Assembly: GCA_021582295.1 (NCBI GenBank)
Contig: CP091137.1
Span: 638,001-702,000, forward strand
Reading direction: 5' to 3'
DNA: 64,000 bases
Origin: Candidatus Thiovulum stygium
GTDB taxonomy: Bacteria > Campylobacterota > Campylobacteria > Campylobacterales > Thiovulaceae
How positions within the stretch are numbered: the stretch's first letter is position 1; each line of letters opens with the position of its first letter. Below are positions 27,901 to 35,873 of the stretch, piece by piece. The position numbers were made by a program, and so were the translations under genes. Under the pieces are notes generated by a model. That model did no database searches. It was not told where the DNA came from and saw only the letters and a list, made by a program, of their open reading frames with translations.

Positions 27901-29083
27901 TAACTCCCTTGATAAACCACTTAAAAGTGATAGAGCTTTAAAAAGTGTCGAAAAAGTTAATTCTTTACCTGATACAACTGCGGTTGCATTTGAATGGGAA
28001 TTAGTAAAAGATAATATCGCTGGATATAATATTTATCGACGAGAAATTTCTGATGAAAGCAATCTTTCAGGAAAATTGGAACGAATAGCAGTCATTGAAG
28101 ATAAATACTCATCTCATTATGTTGATATGGACTTAAAACCAGAAACTAGATATCAATATCGTTTTACAACTTATACAGCTGATGATCGCGAATCTATTGG
28201 TTCTGAATTCGTTGATACAACAACGATTAAAAATATTTTGCCTCCAGTTTATATCGTTACAGTGCCTAATCTTCCAAATATGACAAAACTAATTTGGCGA
28301 CCTCATACTGATCCAAGAGTTTCAGGTTATGTCATAGAACGACAAGAACTTGCTAATAATGATTGGAAACAAGTTGGAGAATTAGATCATAGATATAATG
28401 TAGAGTTTATAGATCGCAAATTAGATTCAAATAAAGTATATAAATATCGTGTTCGTGCTAAAAGTTTTGATAAAACAGTTTCTGAACCTAGTGAAATTAT
28501 TGACACAAAAACTAAACCGCTTCCAAGAGCTGTTATGGATGTAAAAACAACAAATAATTTAGCTAAAGAAATTAAACTTAGTTGGCAAGAAAATGACGAA
28601 AATGGAATTCGAGGTTATCGAATTTATCGTTCAAGTTCAAAAGATTGGGGATATTCTAAACTTGGTGAAATTAGAGGAATAACTTACTCTGATAAAATTA
28701 AAGATGATGGCAAAGAATTTTATTATAAAGTTGTAGCTGTTGATAATGATGGTTTAGAAGGTTCAAAAGATAATATAGTTCCTATTATTGGTTCAACTCT
28801 TAAAAAACCAAAAGCTCCAAGTATTACAAAAACAAGTATTACAAATAACAAAATTTCTATTGAATGGGAACCAACTGATCAAAGAACTCTAAAATATAAA
28901 GTTATTCGAACTTATGGACAACCTTTTAATAAACAAACTAATGATTATTATATCGATGAGAATAATTTTATTGATAATGATGTTAGTTCAGGTATAGAAT
29001 ATACTTATGAAATTTTTGCTATTGATCAATATGGAATTCTTTCGAATTCTGCTGAAGTTAGCGATATGAAAATTAAAAAATAA
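27836..29083 (+). CDS. Fibronectin type III repeat lipoprotein
   Basis: The 415-residue product has a lipoprotein signal ending GIFSTGC and then four fibronectin type III-like units of about 90 residues, visible by recurring W-x-x-x-x-D, GYxIYR/GYVIER and YxYRxxA/T patterns (for example AGYNIYRRE, SGYVIERQE, RGYRIYRSS). It is probably attached to a membrane facing the periplasm or surface. A TTGGAGG ribosome site inside the preceding gene decides the ATG. In related genomes this FN3 gene sits near rluD-type genes. Confidence 0.85.
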   Translation: MKKLKIFTIFLGVGIFSTGCINNSLDKPLKSDRALKSVEKVNSLPDTTAVAFEWELVKDNIAGYNIYRREISDESNLSGKLERIAVIEDKYSSHYVDMDLKPETRYQYRFTTYTADDRESIGSEFVDTTTIKNILPPVYIVTVPNLPNMTKLIWRPHTDPRVSGYVIERQELANNDWKQVGELDHRYNVEFIDRKLDSNKVYKYRVRAKSFDKTVSEPSEIIDTKTKPLPRAVMDVKTTNNLAKEIKLSWQENDENGIRGYRIYRSSSKDWGYSKLGEIRGITYSDKIKDDGKEFYYKVVAVDNDGLEGSKDNIVPIIGSTLKKPKAPSITKTSITNNKISIEWEPTDQRTLKYKVIRTYGQPFNKQTNDYYIDENNFIDNDVSSGIEYTYEIFAIDQYGILSNSAEVSDMKIKK

Positions 29084-29090
29084 AAATTTA

Positions 29091-29411
29091 ATGTATGATA
29101 AAAATGATTTTTTAAAAAGAAAAGCTGCAGCTCTAAAATATCAAAGTGGAGTTGATAATTCACCTAAAGTTGTTGCAAGTGGTCGTGGAGCTATCGCCGA
29201 AAGTATTATAAATAAAGCTAAAGAATTTGAAGTTCCATTTTTTAAAAATGAAGCTCTTGCAAATTCACTTTTAGATATAAATATAGGTGAAAATATTCCT
29301 CCTAAATTATATAAAGCTGTTGCTGAAGTTTTTATTTGGCTTTTAAGTAGCGAACGAGATGCTCTTAATCAAAAACAGAGAGAAGAAGCTGAAATGCTAC
29401 GAAATCGTTAA
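29091..29411 (+). CDS. FlhB C-terminal domain homologue (FlhX)
   Basis: The 106-residue protein matches only the cytoplasmic C-terminal domain of FlhB: RKAAALKYQSGVDNSPKVVASGRGAIAESIINKA spread over the first 45 residues, VPFFKNEALANSLL and IPPKLYKAVAEVFIWLL. The N-P-T-H autocleavage site is absent, since the unit begins after it. Known FlhX proteins can partly replace the FlhB C-terminal domain in the flagellar export gate. It is 7 bases after the FN3 lipoprotein gene. Confidence 0.88.
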   Translation: MYDKNDFLKRKAAALKYQSGVDNSPKVVASGRGAIAESIINKAKEFEVPFFKNEALANSLLDINIGENIPPKLYKAVAEVFIWLLSSERDALNQKQREEAEMLRNR

Positions 29412-29427
29412 AAATATAGCTGTGTGC

Positions 29428-29433
29428 TATAAT
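29428..29433 (+). promoter_or_regulatory. Extended -10 promoter
   Basis: TGCTATAAT (29425-29433) is a perfect extended -10 box of the type used in Campylobacterota. It would start a transcript near 29440 carrying the three-hairpin leader and the next two genes. Confidence 0.6.
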
Positions 29434-29506
29434 TGATTAGAGAACTTTCTTATTATATATTATTATAAATATAATATGTGCTTTTGATATAAAAATCTTA
29501 AGCTTT

Positions 29507-29560
29507 GGGAGATTTCCCCGAGTTGAAACTCGCAGTTAATAATTAGTTGATAATTATTAA
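29507..29560 (+). promoter_or_regulatory. Structured 5' leader with three tandem hairpins
   Basis: Three stem-loops follow one another: GGGA/TCCC (29507-29518), CGAGT with a TGAA loop and ACTCG (29519-29532), and a perfect 10-bp inverted repeat TTAATAATTA/TAATTATTAA with a 5-base loop (29536-29560). They end 11 bases before the GGAGG ribosome site at 29573. The first two are GC-rich for this genome. I do not recognise a known riboswitch class. Confidence 0.5.
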
Positions 29561-29582
29561 GAAAAATAGATCGGAGGTTGTT

Positions 29583-30797
29583 GTGAGAATTCTCTTAAAT
29601 ACAAGAAGTTTTGAGCGAGATTATCAATGGTTTTCTCTTGATGAAGACAATAGTATTTCTATTAGCAAAAATCAATGGGAAAATCGCGAATTCTCAAAAT
29701 TGCCAATTATGTATGGCTTTGGAATTATTTTAGGCAAACTTCTTAATGGTGAATTATATCTTTTAGTTATGGATACTGATAGTAATAGAATTGACAATAA
29801 AGGAAGATCTATTGCCAATTCGTTTTTATTTACAAGTATCGATGAAGTTATTATTAGAAAATTAGTAACAATATTCTTATTTAATTATAATGAATTCATC
29901 GATACTGTTAATAGTGAAATATTAGATTCGCCTAGTAGCGAATTCGGTTTTTATGTTGAATATGCTCAAATTATTAATATAATCGAATTTTTCGCAAATA
30001 GATATGATGTTAAATTTGAATTTGATTGTGAAACTAATGAAAGAAGATTTTGTAAATTTGCAGAATTATATTTACCTCTTTCTACAACTGATGAAAATGG
30101 AAATCCAGTAACAGAATATAGATTAAATCCTATTTTTGAATCAAAATTAAAAAAATTTTTATTAACTGAAATTTTTCCAGATAATTTTTCTACTCTTTTT
30201 ACATATTTTCCAAATTTATCAATGTCGGATATAGAAAAAGGAGAAATATATTTATCTGTTACTAGAGAATTAGATAAATTTGCAAGAGCTATTTTTATTA
30301 AAGATTCTGAAGAATGGGCAAAATTTGAATTAAAAGAAAAATTAACTGAAAAAATTCAAAGTATTATTACTCAACATAAGATAGAAATATTGAGTGGAAC
30401 TATTGCAATATTAATATTTTTACCGTTAATATATTCGTATATTAAAGTTATGTCTGAAAATAGCATTTTATCAGCAGAAAAATTAGAATTTGACTCTAAA
30501 TTAAAAAATATCAGTAAAGAATTAAATAGTTATGTTGTTAAAAGCGACGAACTTCAAACTGAAATTAAGATTAAAGATCAAAATATTTCTATTTTGCAAA
30601 CTCAATTAAATAATCTTAAAAATAACAAAATTCAAATTACAGCTATACAAAATATAAATAATTTAAATAGAGACAAAAATAAAAGTCTTGATAAATGTTT
30701 AAATGACCTTAAAAATGAACAAAAACAACGAAGTGAAGCATCAAGATTATATCGTTGGTATAAAAAAGAATTTGAAGAATGTTCTGGAGTTGAATAA
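29583..30797 (+). CDS. Hypothetical membrane protein with periplasmic-type coiled coil
   Basis: A GGAGG site 5 bases upstream makes the GTG at 29583 the likely start (MRILLNTRSF), rather than the TTG at 29547, which would fall in the leader hairpin. The product is about 404 residues: a soluble N-terminal domain of about 255, one membrane helix (GTIAILIFLPLIYSYI), then a coiled coil and a basic C-terminus. I do not recognise the family. It shares its last base with the start of the next gene, which also has a membrane helix and a coiled coil, so they probably act together. Confidence 0.65.
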   Translation: MRILLNTRSFERDYQWFSLDEDNSISISKNQWENREFSKLPIMYGFGIILGKLLNGELYLLVMDTDSNRIDNKGRSIANSFLFTSIDEVIIRKLVTIFLFNYNEFIDTVNSEILDSPSSEFGFYVEYAQIINIIEFFANRYDVKFEFDCETNERRFCKFAELYLPLSTTDENGNPVTEYRLNPIFESKLKKFLLTEIFPDNFSTLFTYFPNLSMSDIEKGEIYLSVTRELDKFARAIFIKDSEEWAKFELKEKLTEKIQSIITQHKIEILSGTIAILIFLPLIYSYIKVMSENSILSAEKLEFDSKLKNISKELNSYVVKSDELQTEIKIKDQNISILQTQLNNLKNNKIQITAIQNINNLNRDKNKSLDKCLNDLKNEQKQRSEASRLYRWYKKEFEECSGVE

Positions 30798-31144
30798 TGT
30801 CGCCTGAAGAACTACAAGTTATTCAAATTGCAATAATAGTTTTAATATCTATTATTGCTCTTTATCAAAATCAATTTTTAAGAAAAGTAACAAAAGAAAG
30901 AAATTCTCTTCGTGAAAAAATTTATAAAATTGAACATGATATCGATGAAATAATGAATATTAAAAGAACAGCAGTTGTTGAACTTAAAAATGAGATCGAA
31001 AAATTATCAGAAAAAGCTAAATATATTACTGATGATCAAATAGAATTAGATAAAGAATATGAATATCTTCAAAAAAGAAATAAAAATTTAGAAGATATTA
31101 TATTGCGAACTGAAGAGAGATTAAGAAATAATCAAGATGTTTAA
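30797..31144 (+). CDS. Small membrane-anchored coiled-coil protein
   Basis: The 115-residue product has one N-terminal membrane helix (VIQIAIIVLISIIALY) and an almost continuous charged coiled coil to the end. The ATG overlaps the stop of the preceding gene by one base, and its end overlaps ribE by 8 bases, so the three are translated from one transcript. Family not recognised. It could partner the preceding membrane coiled-coil protein. Confidence 0.6.
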   Translation: MSPEELQVIQIAIIVLISIIALYQNQFLRKVTKERNSLREKIYKIEHDIDEIMNIKRTAVVELKNEIEKLSEKAKYITDDQIELDKEYEYLQKRNKNLEDIILRTEERLRNNQDV

Positions 31145-31766
31145 CGGACTTATTCGAGAAATTGGTATAGTTAAAAGCTATAAAAATTCTATCTTAGAGA
31201 TAGAATCATCGTTAAAACCTAAAATTGGAGATAGTATTGCAATTAATGGTGCTTGTTTAACTGCTGTTAAAACAGGTTCAGATTTTTTTTCGGTTCAATT
31301 ATCTCCAGAAAGTGAAACTCTTTTGGCAATTGAAAATTTTCAACCTGGTAAAAGAGTTCATCTTGAAACAGCAATGGCAATGGGTGATCGTTTTGAAGGA
31401 CATATTATTCAGGGACATATAGATTCAATTGGAACTATTCATAAAATAGATAAATTCGGAAATAGTTATAATTTTTATATTTTAGTGTCAAAAAATATTT
31501 TAAAATTTATTGTTCCAAAAGGAAGTATTGCTATTGATGGAGTTAGTTTAACTATTAATGAAGTAATAATTTCTGAAGCTATTATTCGATTAACAATAAT
31601 TAATCACACTTTGAAAAATAGTATTTTTAATGAATATTTAATTGGACATAGAGTTAATATCGAAACTGATATTTTTGCAAGATATATATCTCATATTATA
31701 GATAATCGTTTTAGTAACTATTCTGATTCTTGGGATTATATTGATAAAATTATGGCTAGATATTAA
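31137..31766 (+). CDS. ribE: Riboflavin synthase alpha subunit
   Basis: The 209-residue protein has two lumazine-binding repeats. The first opens MFNGLIREIG and has GDSIAINGACLTAV, and the second has GHIDSIGTI and GSIAIDGVSLTINEV. This is the standard two-domain riboflavin synthase, which joins two 6,7-dimethyl-8-ribityllumazines to riboflavin and the pyrimidine donor. Length is normal. The ATG lies within the end of the coiled-coil gene. Confidence 0.96.
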   Translation: MFNGLIREIGIVKSYKNSILEIESSLKPKIGDSIAINGACLTAVKTGSDFFSVQLSPESETLLAIENFQPGKRVHLETAMAMGDRFEGHIIQGHIDSIGTIHKIDKFGNSYNFYILVSKNILKFIVPKGSIAIDGVSLTINEVIISEAIIRLTIINHTLKNSIFNEYLIGHRVNIETDIFARYISHIIDNRFSNYSDSWDYIDKIMARY

Positions 31767-31805
31767 ATTTAATTTATATAAAAATTCAAATTTGGAGTTG
31801 AACAA

Positions 31806-32579
31806 TTGGAAAAACTATTAACAGTTTTAGGAGCAAGTGGTAGTAAAACTAAAACAACTGGAACGATTTCGTTTCAAGTAGATAAACATATATTAATAGA
31901 TGCTGGAAATATATTTGAAAAATATGAATGTGATACTAATCAAATAGAATATGTATTTATATCACATTCACATTTTGATCATATTCTGGAATTGCCATTT
32001 TTAATAGAGAATGGTTTTACAACAAGACGAAAACAACTTCATATTTACGGTTTGCCTGAAACTATAACTCATATTAAACAGTTTATGTTTAATGATTATA
32101 TTTGGCCTGATTTTTCACTTATTCCGCTTTTAACAACTGGTGAAAAATCTATCGTTTTTAAAGAATTTAATTTTGATGAGGTTATTACTATTGGTAATGT
32201 TTCTTTAAGACCTTTTAAAGTTAATCATATTGTTCCAACTGCTGGTTTTATTGTTAAACGAGGAAATAGAGGGCTTCTTATATCTAGTGATACATATAAA
32301 ACTGAATTATTATGGGAACTTGCTAATAATAACCCCGAAATTAAATATATTGTTATTGAAGTATCATTCGAATCAATGTTAAGCAGATTAGCCGAAGTTA
32401 GCAAACATTTAACTCCAAAACTTTTAGACGAAGAATTAAATAAATTAAAAAGAACTGATCTTGAAATTTTTATTTATCATGTAAAAGAAAGTAGTTTTGC
32501 AAAAATTATAAATGAGCTTTCTGAATTTGAAAATTTAAAAAAATTTAATGTAAAAATTTTACCAAAAGAGTTAATTTGA
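31806..32579 (+). CDS. Class II cAMP phosphodiesterase-like MBL-fold hydrolase
   Basis: The 257-residue protein has the metallo-beta-lactamase motif SHSHFDH (HxHxDH) and later VNHIVPTAG and SSDTYKTE, fitting class II 3',5'-cyclic nucleotide phosphodiesterases (CpdP/PDE1 type). Substrate specificity is inferred from family resemblance only. The start is TTG after TTGGAGTTG. Its stop overlaps the start of the FecR-like gene. A GATGAGGT copy encodes FDEVITI. Confidence 0.82.
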   Translation: MEKLLTVLGASGSKTKTTGTISFQVDKHILIDAGNIFEKYECDTNQIEYVFISHSHFDHILELPFLIENGFTTRRKQLHIYGLPETITHIKQFMFNDYIWPDFSLIPLLTTGEKSIVFKEFNFDEVITIGNVSLRPFKVNHIVPTAGFIVKRGNRGLLISSDTYKTELLWELANNNPEIKYIVIEVSFESMLSRLAEVSKHLTPKLLDEELNKLKRTDLEIFIYHVKESSFAKIINELSEFENLKKFNVKILPKELI

Positions 32580-32920
32580 AAACAAAAGTAGCTTTGTTAT
32601 TATCAATATTTAATATAAATTTATTATTAGCAGAAGATACTGGAGAATTAATCTTAAAACAGAATGATGTTTTTGTTGTTCGTAATTTTGAAACACTTGA
32701 AGCAAGTCAAGGATATAAATTAAAATCAAATGATATTATCGTTACGAGTTATAACTCTTCTGCTGAAATTTCACTAGTTGATAAAAGTAGCTTAGAAGTC
32801 TTAAAAAATTCTGGATGTTTAATAGATTTTAAAAATGGTAAAAATGTAATCGAAGTTGTAAAGGGTGCAGTTGAGCAAACTAAAAACGGAAATAAAAAAA
32901 TTATTGGAGTTAAAAATTAA
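32576..32920 (+). CDS. Exported FecR-like domain protein
   Basis: The 114-residue product has a signal peptide ending LLAED, then a short FecR-type domain: LEASQGYKLKSNDIIVTSYNSSAEISLVD read in pieces shows the usual strand-turn pattern, followed by VEVVKGAVE-like text. It has no anti-sigma part, so it is probably a small periplasmic beta protein. The TTG start overlaps the preceding TGA, and the next gene begins 3 bases after its stop. Confidence 0.7.
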   Translation: MKTKVALLLSIFNINLLLAEDTGELILKQNDVFVVRNFETLEASQGYKLKSNDIIVTSYNSSAEISLVDKSSLEVLKNSGCLIDFKNGKNVIEVVKGAVEQTKNGNKKIIGVKN

Positions 32921-32922
32921 AT

Positions 32923-34155
32923 ATGTCAAAACTCTATATTGCTAATCCAAAATTTATTTTCATAAATGGTGAAATTAAAATAAATTTAGCAATAGTTTTT
33001 AATAAAACTATTATTGATATTGGAGATTTTACAGAATTAAAAAATAGATATTTAAATTGCGAAATAGTTGAACTTCGAGAAAATACTATTTTAATGCCAG
33101 GTTTTATAAATAGTCATATTCATCTTGAGTATAGTCATATAATAGGTGAATATAAATATGGTTCTTATATTTCTTGGCTTCAAACAGTTTTTAATAGTTT
33201 TAAAAATTTAAATATAAATATTGATCTAAATATTGTAAAAAAAACATTAAATAATTTGCTATATAGTGGAACAACTACTATTGGAGTAATATCTTCAAGA
33301 GGAATTGATTTAGAGCTTTTAGCTGAATCACCAATTAGAAAAATAGTTTTTAATGAAATTATTGGTTCGCAACAAAACTCAATTGAATGGGCAACTCGCG
33401 ATTTATACAGTCGCATAAATAAATCCGAAGCTCTTAAAAGTGAAAAATTTATACCTGCAATTGCGATTCATTCTCCGTTTTCTGTTCGTCCAGAACTTCA
33501 AAACTTAGCGATAGAAATTGCAAAAAGTAACAATTATTTAATTTCAACCCATTTTTTAGAATCACGAGAAGAACGAGAATGGTTGGATTATGAAACAGGC
33601 AAATTAAAAGAATTTTATATAAGTAATTATGGAAAAGCTGAAAAATTTAAAAATAGTCTTGAATTCTTAGAACAATTTAAAGAGTTAAACACTATTTTTG
33701 TACATGGTTCATATTTAACAGAAAAAGAGTTGTCAATTTTTAATGGCAAAAATTGGCATATTGTTCATTCGCCAGTTTCAAATAGAGTTTTAGACGGTAA
33801 AACCTTAGATATAAATTTATTAAAAAAATATAATTTGAATTGGCTTCTTGCAACTGATGGACTTAGTTCAAATTTTTCTGTTTCTCAACTTGATGAAATG
33901 AGGTCAGCAATTTTTACACATTTTAATCAAAATATTCATGTTTTTGCAAAAAATTTAATATTAGCTTCGACTATTTTTCCAGCAAAAGCTTTAGCTTTAA
34001 ATAATGGTGAAATCGCTATTGGTAAAGATAGTGACATAATTTTTATAGAAATAGATAAAACTATTCAAATAGATGGGATTTTAATGCATATTATTTTAAG
34101 AAATTATATGCCTTATTTAACTTTTATTCTTGGTTCAAAAGTAATTATAAATTAA
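32923..34155 (+). CDS. Amidohydrolase, probable aminofutalosine deaminase
   Basis: The 410-residue protein belongs to the ATZ/TRZ-like amidohydrolases: INSHIHLEYSH gives the metal-binding HxH, and AIAIHSPFSVRP, LISTHFLESREE, HSPVSN and ATDGLSSN follow in the right order. In Campylobacterota this subgroup includes the H. pylori HP0267-type aminofutalosine deaminase of the futalosine route to menaquinone. The exact substrate is inferred. It lies 2 bases ahead of the DnaJ-type gene. Confidence 0.82.
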   Translation: MSKLYIANPKFIFINGEIKINLAIVFNKTIIDIGDFTELKNRYLNCEIVELRENTILMPGFINSHIHLEYSHIIGEYKYGSYISWLQTVFNSFKNLNINIDLNIVKKTLNNLLYSGTTTIGVISSRGIDLELLAESPIRKIVFNEIIGSQQNSIEWATRDLYSRINKSEALKSEKFIPAIAIHSPFSVRPELQNLAIEIAKSNNYLISTHFLESREEREWLDYETGKLKEFYISNYGKAEKFKNSLEFLEQFKELNTIFVHGSYLTEKELSIFNGKNWHIVHSPVSNRVLDGKTLDINLLKKYNLNWLLATDGLSSNFSVSQLDEMRSAIFTHFNQNIHVFAKNLILASTIFPAKALALNNGEIAIGKDSDIIFIEIDKTIQIDGILMHIILRNYMPYLTFILGSKVIIN

Positions 34156-34157
34156 TT

Positions 34158-35047
34158 ATGAAAATATTTATAAAATCGAACATGTTAATTGTTCAAACTG
34201 ATTCTTCTATTTTGTCAGTTGATTGGTTTGGTGATTTTATATTGTCTCACAGCAAAGATATGATATTTTTGCCTATGTCTATAGTTATATTTTTTGACGA
34301 AATGTTAATAGACAAACGACGAGAATTTTTAACTCGTTTATCTGAATTATATTCTGAAAAAAGTGAATTTTATCACGAACAACTATTAAATAATTTATTA
34401 AAATATCGCCATAAGCCTATTAAATTAGAATTTAAACAAGATGGTAATGTTATGAGTGATGTTGAAGTCTATTTAGATGCTATTTCTAGTCAAGAGGTAA
34501 AACTTTTATTAAAAGAATCTAATTCTTGGATTATTGCCTATTTTGCTTCACAACTTGTCCATTTTGTTACTGAACTTGATTCGAGAAGAATTTTTTAAAT
34601 GCTTCAGGTGAGCGAAGTAAAAGTCGTCTTGATCGAGTGTTAAAACGAAAAAGTTTTCTATTTTTTAATTTAAAATTTACTTATAGTAAAAATTTCTTAA
34701 CAATTCTTTTTAACGAATTTATAAATAATAATAGCGGTGATAGTCAAAATTGGGAAGAAAGTTCAAATAAAAATAATAATAATTATGGATTTAATTTTAA
34801 TCGAGCAAATAGTTTTAATAGTGCCAGTTATTATCAAGATCCAACACTTTTACAACACTATAATGTTCTTGAATTATCTTATGGTGCAAAATTCGAAGAT
34901 ATCAAAGGTAGTTATAGAAGATTAGCGAAAATGTATCATCCAGATAGAGTTATGCACAAAAACGAAACTATAATTAATCTTTATACTAAAAAATTTCAAG
35001 AGATTCATAATTCTTATCAATATTTAAAAGAATATTTAAAAGAATAA
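34158..35047 (+). CDS. DnaJ domain protein, frameshifted
   Basis: The first frame (34158-34598) encodes the N-terminal domain of an epsilonproteobacterial DnaJ-type protein (FLPMSIVIFFDEML, RHKPIKLEFKQDG, SWIIAYFASQL). It stops after DSRRIF in a T6 run at 34591-34596. One more T continues it as LNASGERSKSRLDRVLKRKSF into the open frame that ends at 35047. That part ends in a J domain with YHPDRV and EIHNSYQYL. Joined, it is about 296 residues. The HPD motif should stimulate an Hsp70 partner. Confidence 0.85.
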
Positions 35048-35068
35048 TATTATGTAGGATAAAAAATA

Positions 35069-35734
35069 ATGGGAAAAATATTAACTGTTTTTAGTTTGCG
35101 AAAAGGTAGTGGTAAAACAACTTTAGCCATAAATATTGCGAAAATTTTTGCAAATAGAGGTAGAACTTTATTAATTGATTTAGATCCAATTGGAGATTCA
35201 TCTAAATATTTTGGAATAAAAGCAAAATATTCTATTGACTCAATTTTAAATAAAGAAAAAGATTTTCCAGAAGTTGTTCATAAATGCACAACTCATAATC
35301 TATTTATAATTCCTTCAACTCCAAGACTAATAAAATGGGAAAACTTTATAGGCAATTTGAATGGCTTATCATCAGTTTTGGAATATTTAAGTGGCAAATT
35401 TGAAAATATTATTATAGATACATCTTTTCAAAAGAGTAAATTATTAGAATTAGCTGTTAAATCTTCTCATAAAATTATAGTTCCTCTAAAAGTTGAACAA
35501 AGTAGTATATATTTTTTAAATAAAATAATTTCAACTTTAAAAACTTATAATTCAGATTTTATGATTTTGCCAACAATGTATAAAGATGAAAATATAGAAA
35601 TATATCGAGTAATAATTAAAGATTATAGTAATTTGCTTATAAAATTAGGTTCAAATGGAATTAAAATCGACGATGGAATAAGTTCATCTTTTGGATTTCA
35701 GCAACTTGCAATTTCTCAATTTTTTATAAGTTAA
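35069..35734 (+). CDS. ParA/MinD-type ATPase
   Basis: The 221-residue protein has an N-terminal P-loop SLRKGSGKTTLAINIA and the switch LLIDLDPIGDSS, the ParA/MinD layout. The Walker A reads RKGSGKTT, not the usual KGGxGKTT, so the signature Lys is displaced or replaced. No ParB or centromere-like repeat adjoins, so chromosome partition is not implied. It may position another cell component. It follows the DnaJ-type gene by 21 bases. Confidence 0.8.
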   Translation: MGKILTVFSLRKGSGKTTLAINIAKIFANRGRTLLIDLDPIGDSSKYFGIKAKYSIDSILNKEKDFPEVVHKCTTHNLFIIPSTPRLIKWENFIGNLNGLSSVLEYLSGKFENIIIDTSFQKSKLLELAVKSSHKIIVPLKVEQSSIYFLNKIISTLKTYNSDFMILPTMYKDENIEIYRVIIKDYSNLLIKLGSNGIKIDDGISSSFGFQQLAISQFFIS

Positions 35735-35873
35735 TTTATAATTAATTATAAATTTCATTAATTATTTAAGCTGAAATTTAAAAAATATTTACTTATTAAT
35801 ATTTTCAATTCTAATTTCAAAATTTGGATAAAATATAAGAGTAAAAATCTAAATCTCAAAGGTTGTATATTTC

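Noticed and set aside
29440-29582. Possible tRNA or SRP RNA in the leader
   Set aside because: No cloverleaf, T-loop sequence or SRP tetraloop signature is visible. The stems are short and tandem.
35735-35873. Possible small gene between the ParA-type gene and thrS
   Set aside because: No open frame with a ribosome site. It appears to be only the thrS upstream region.
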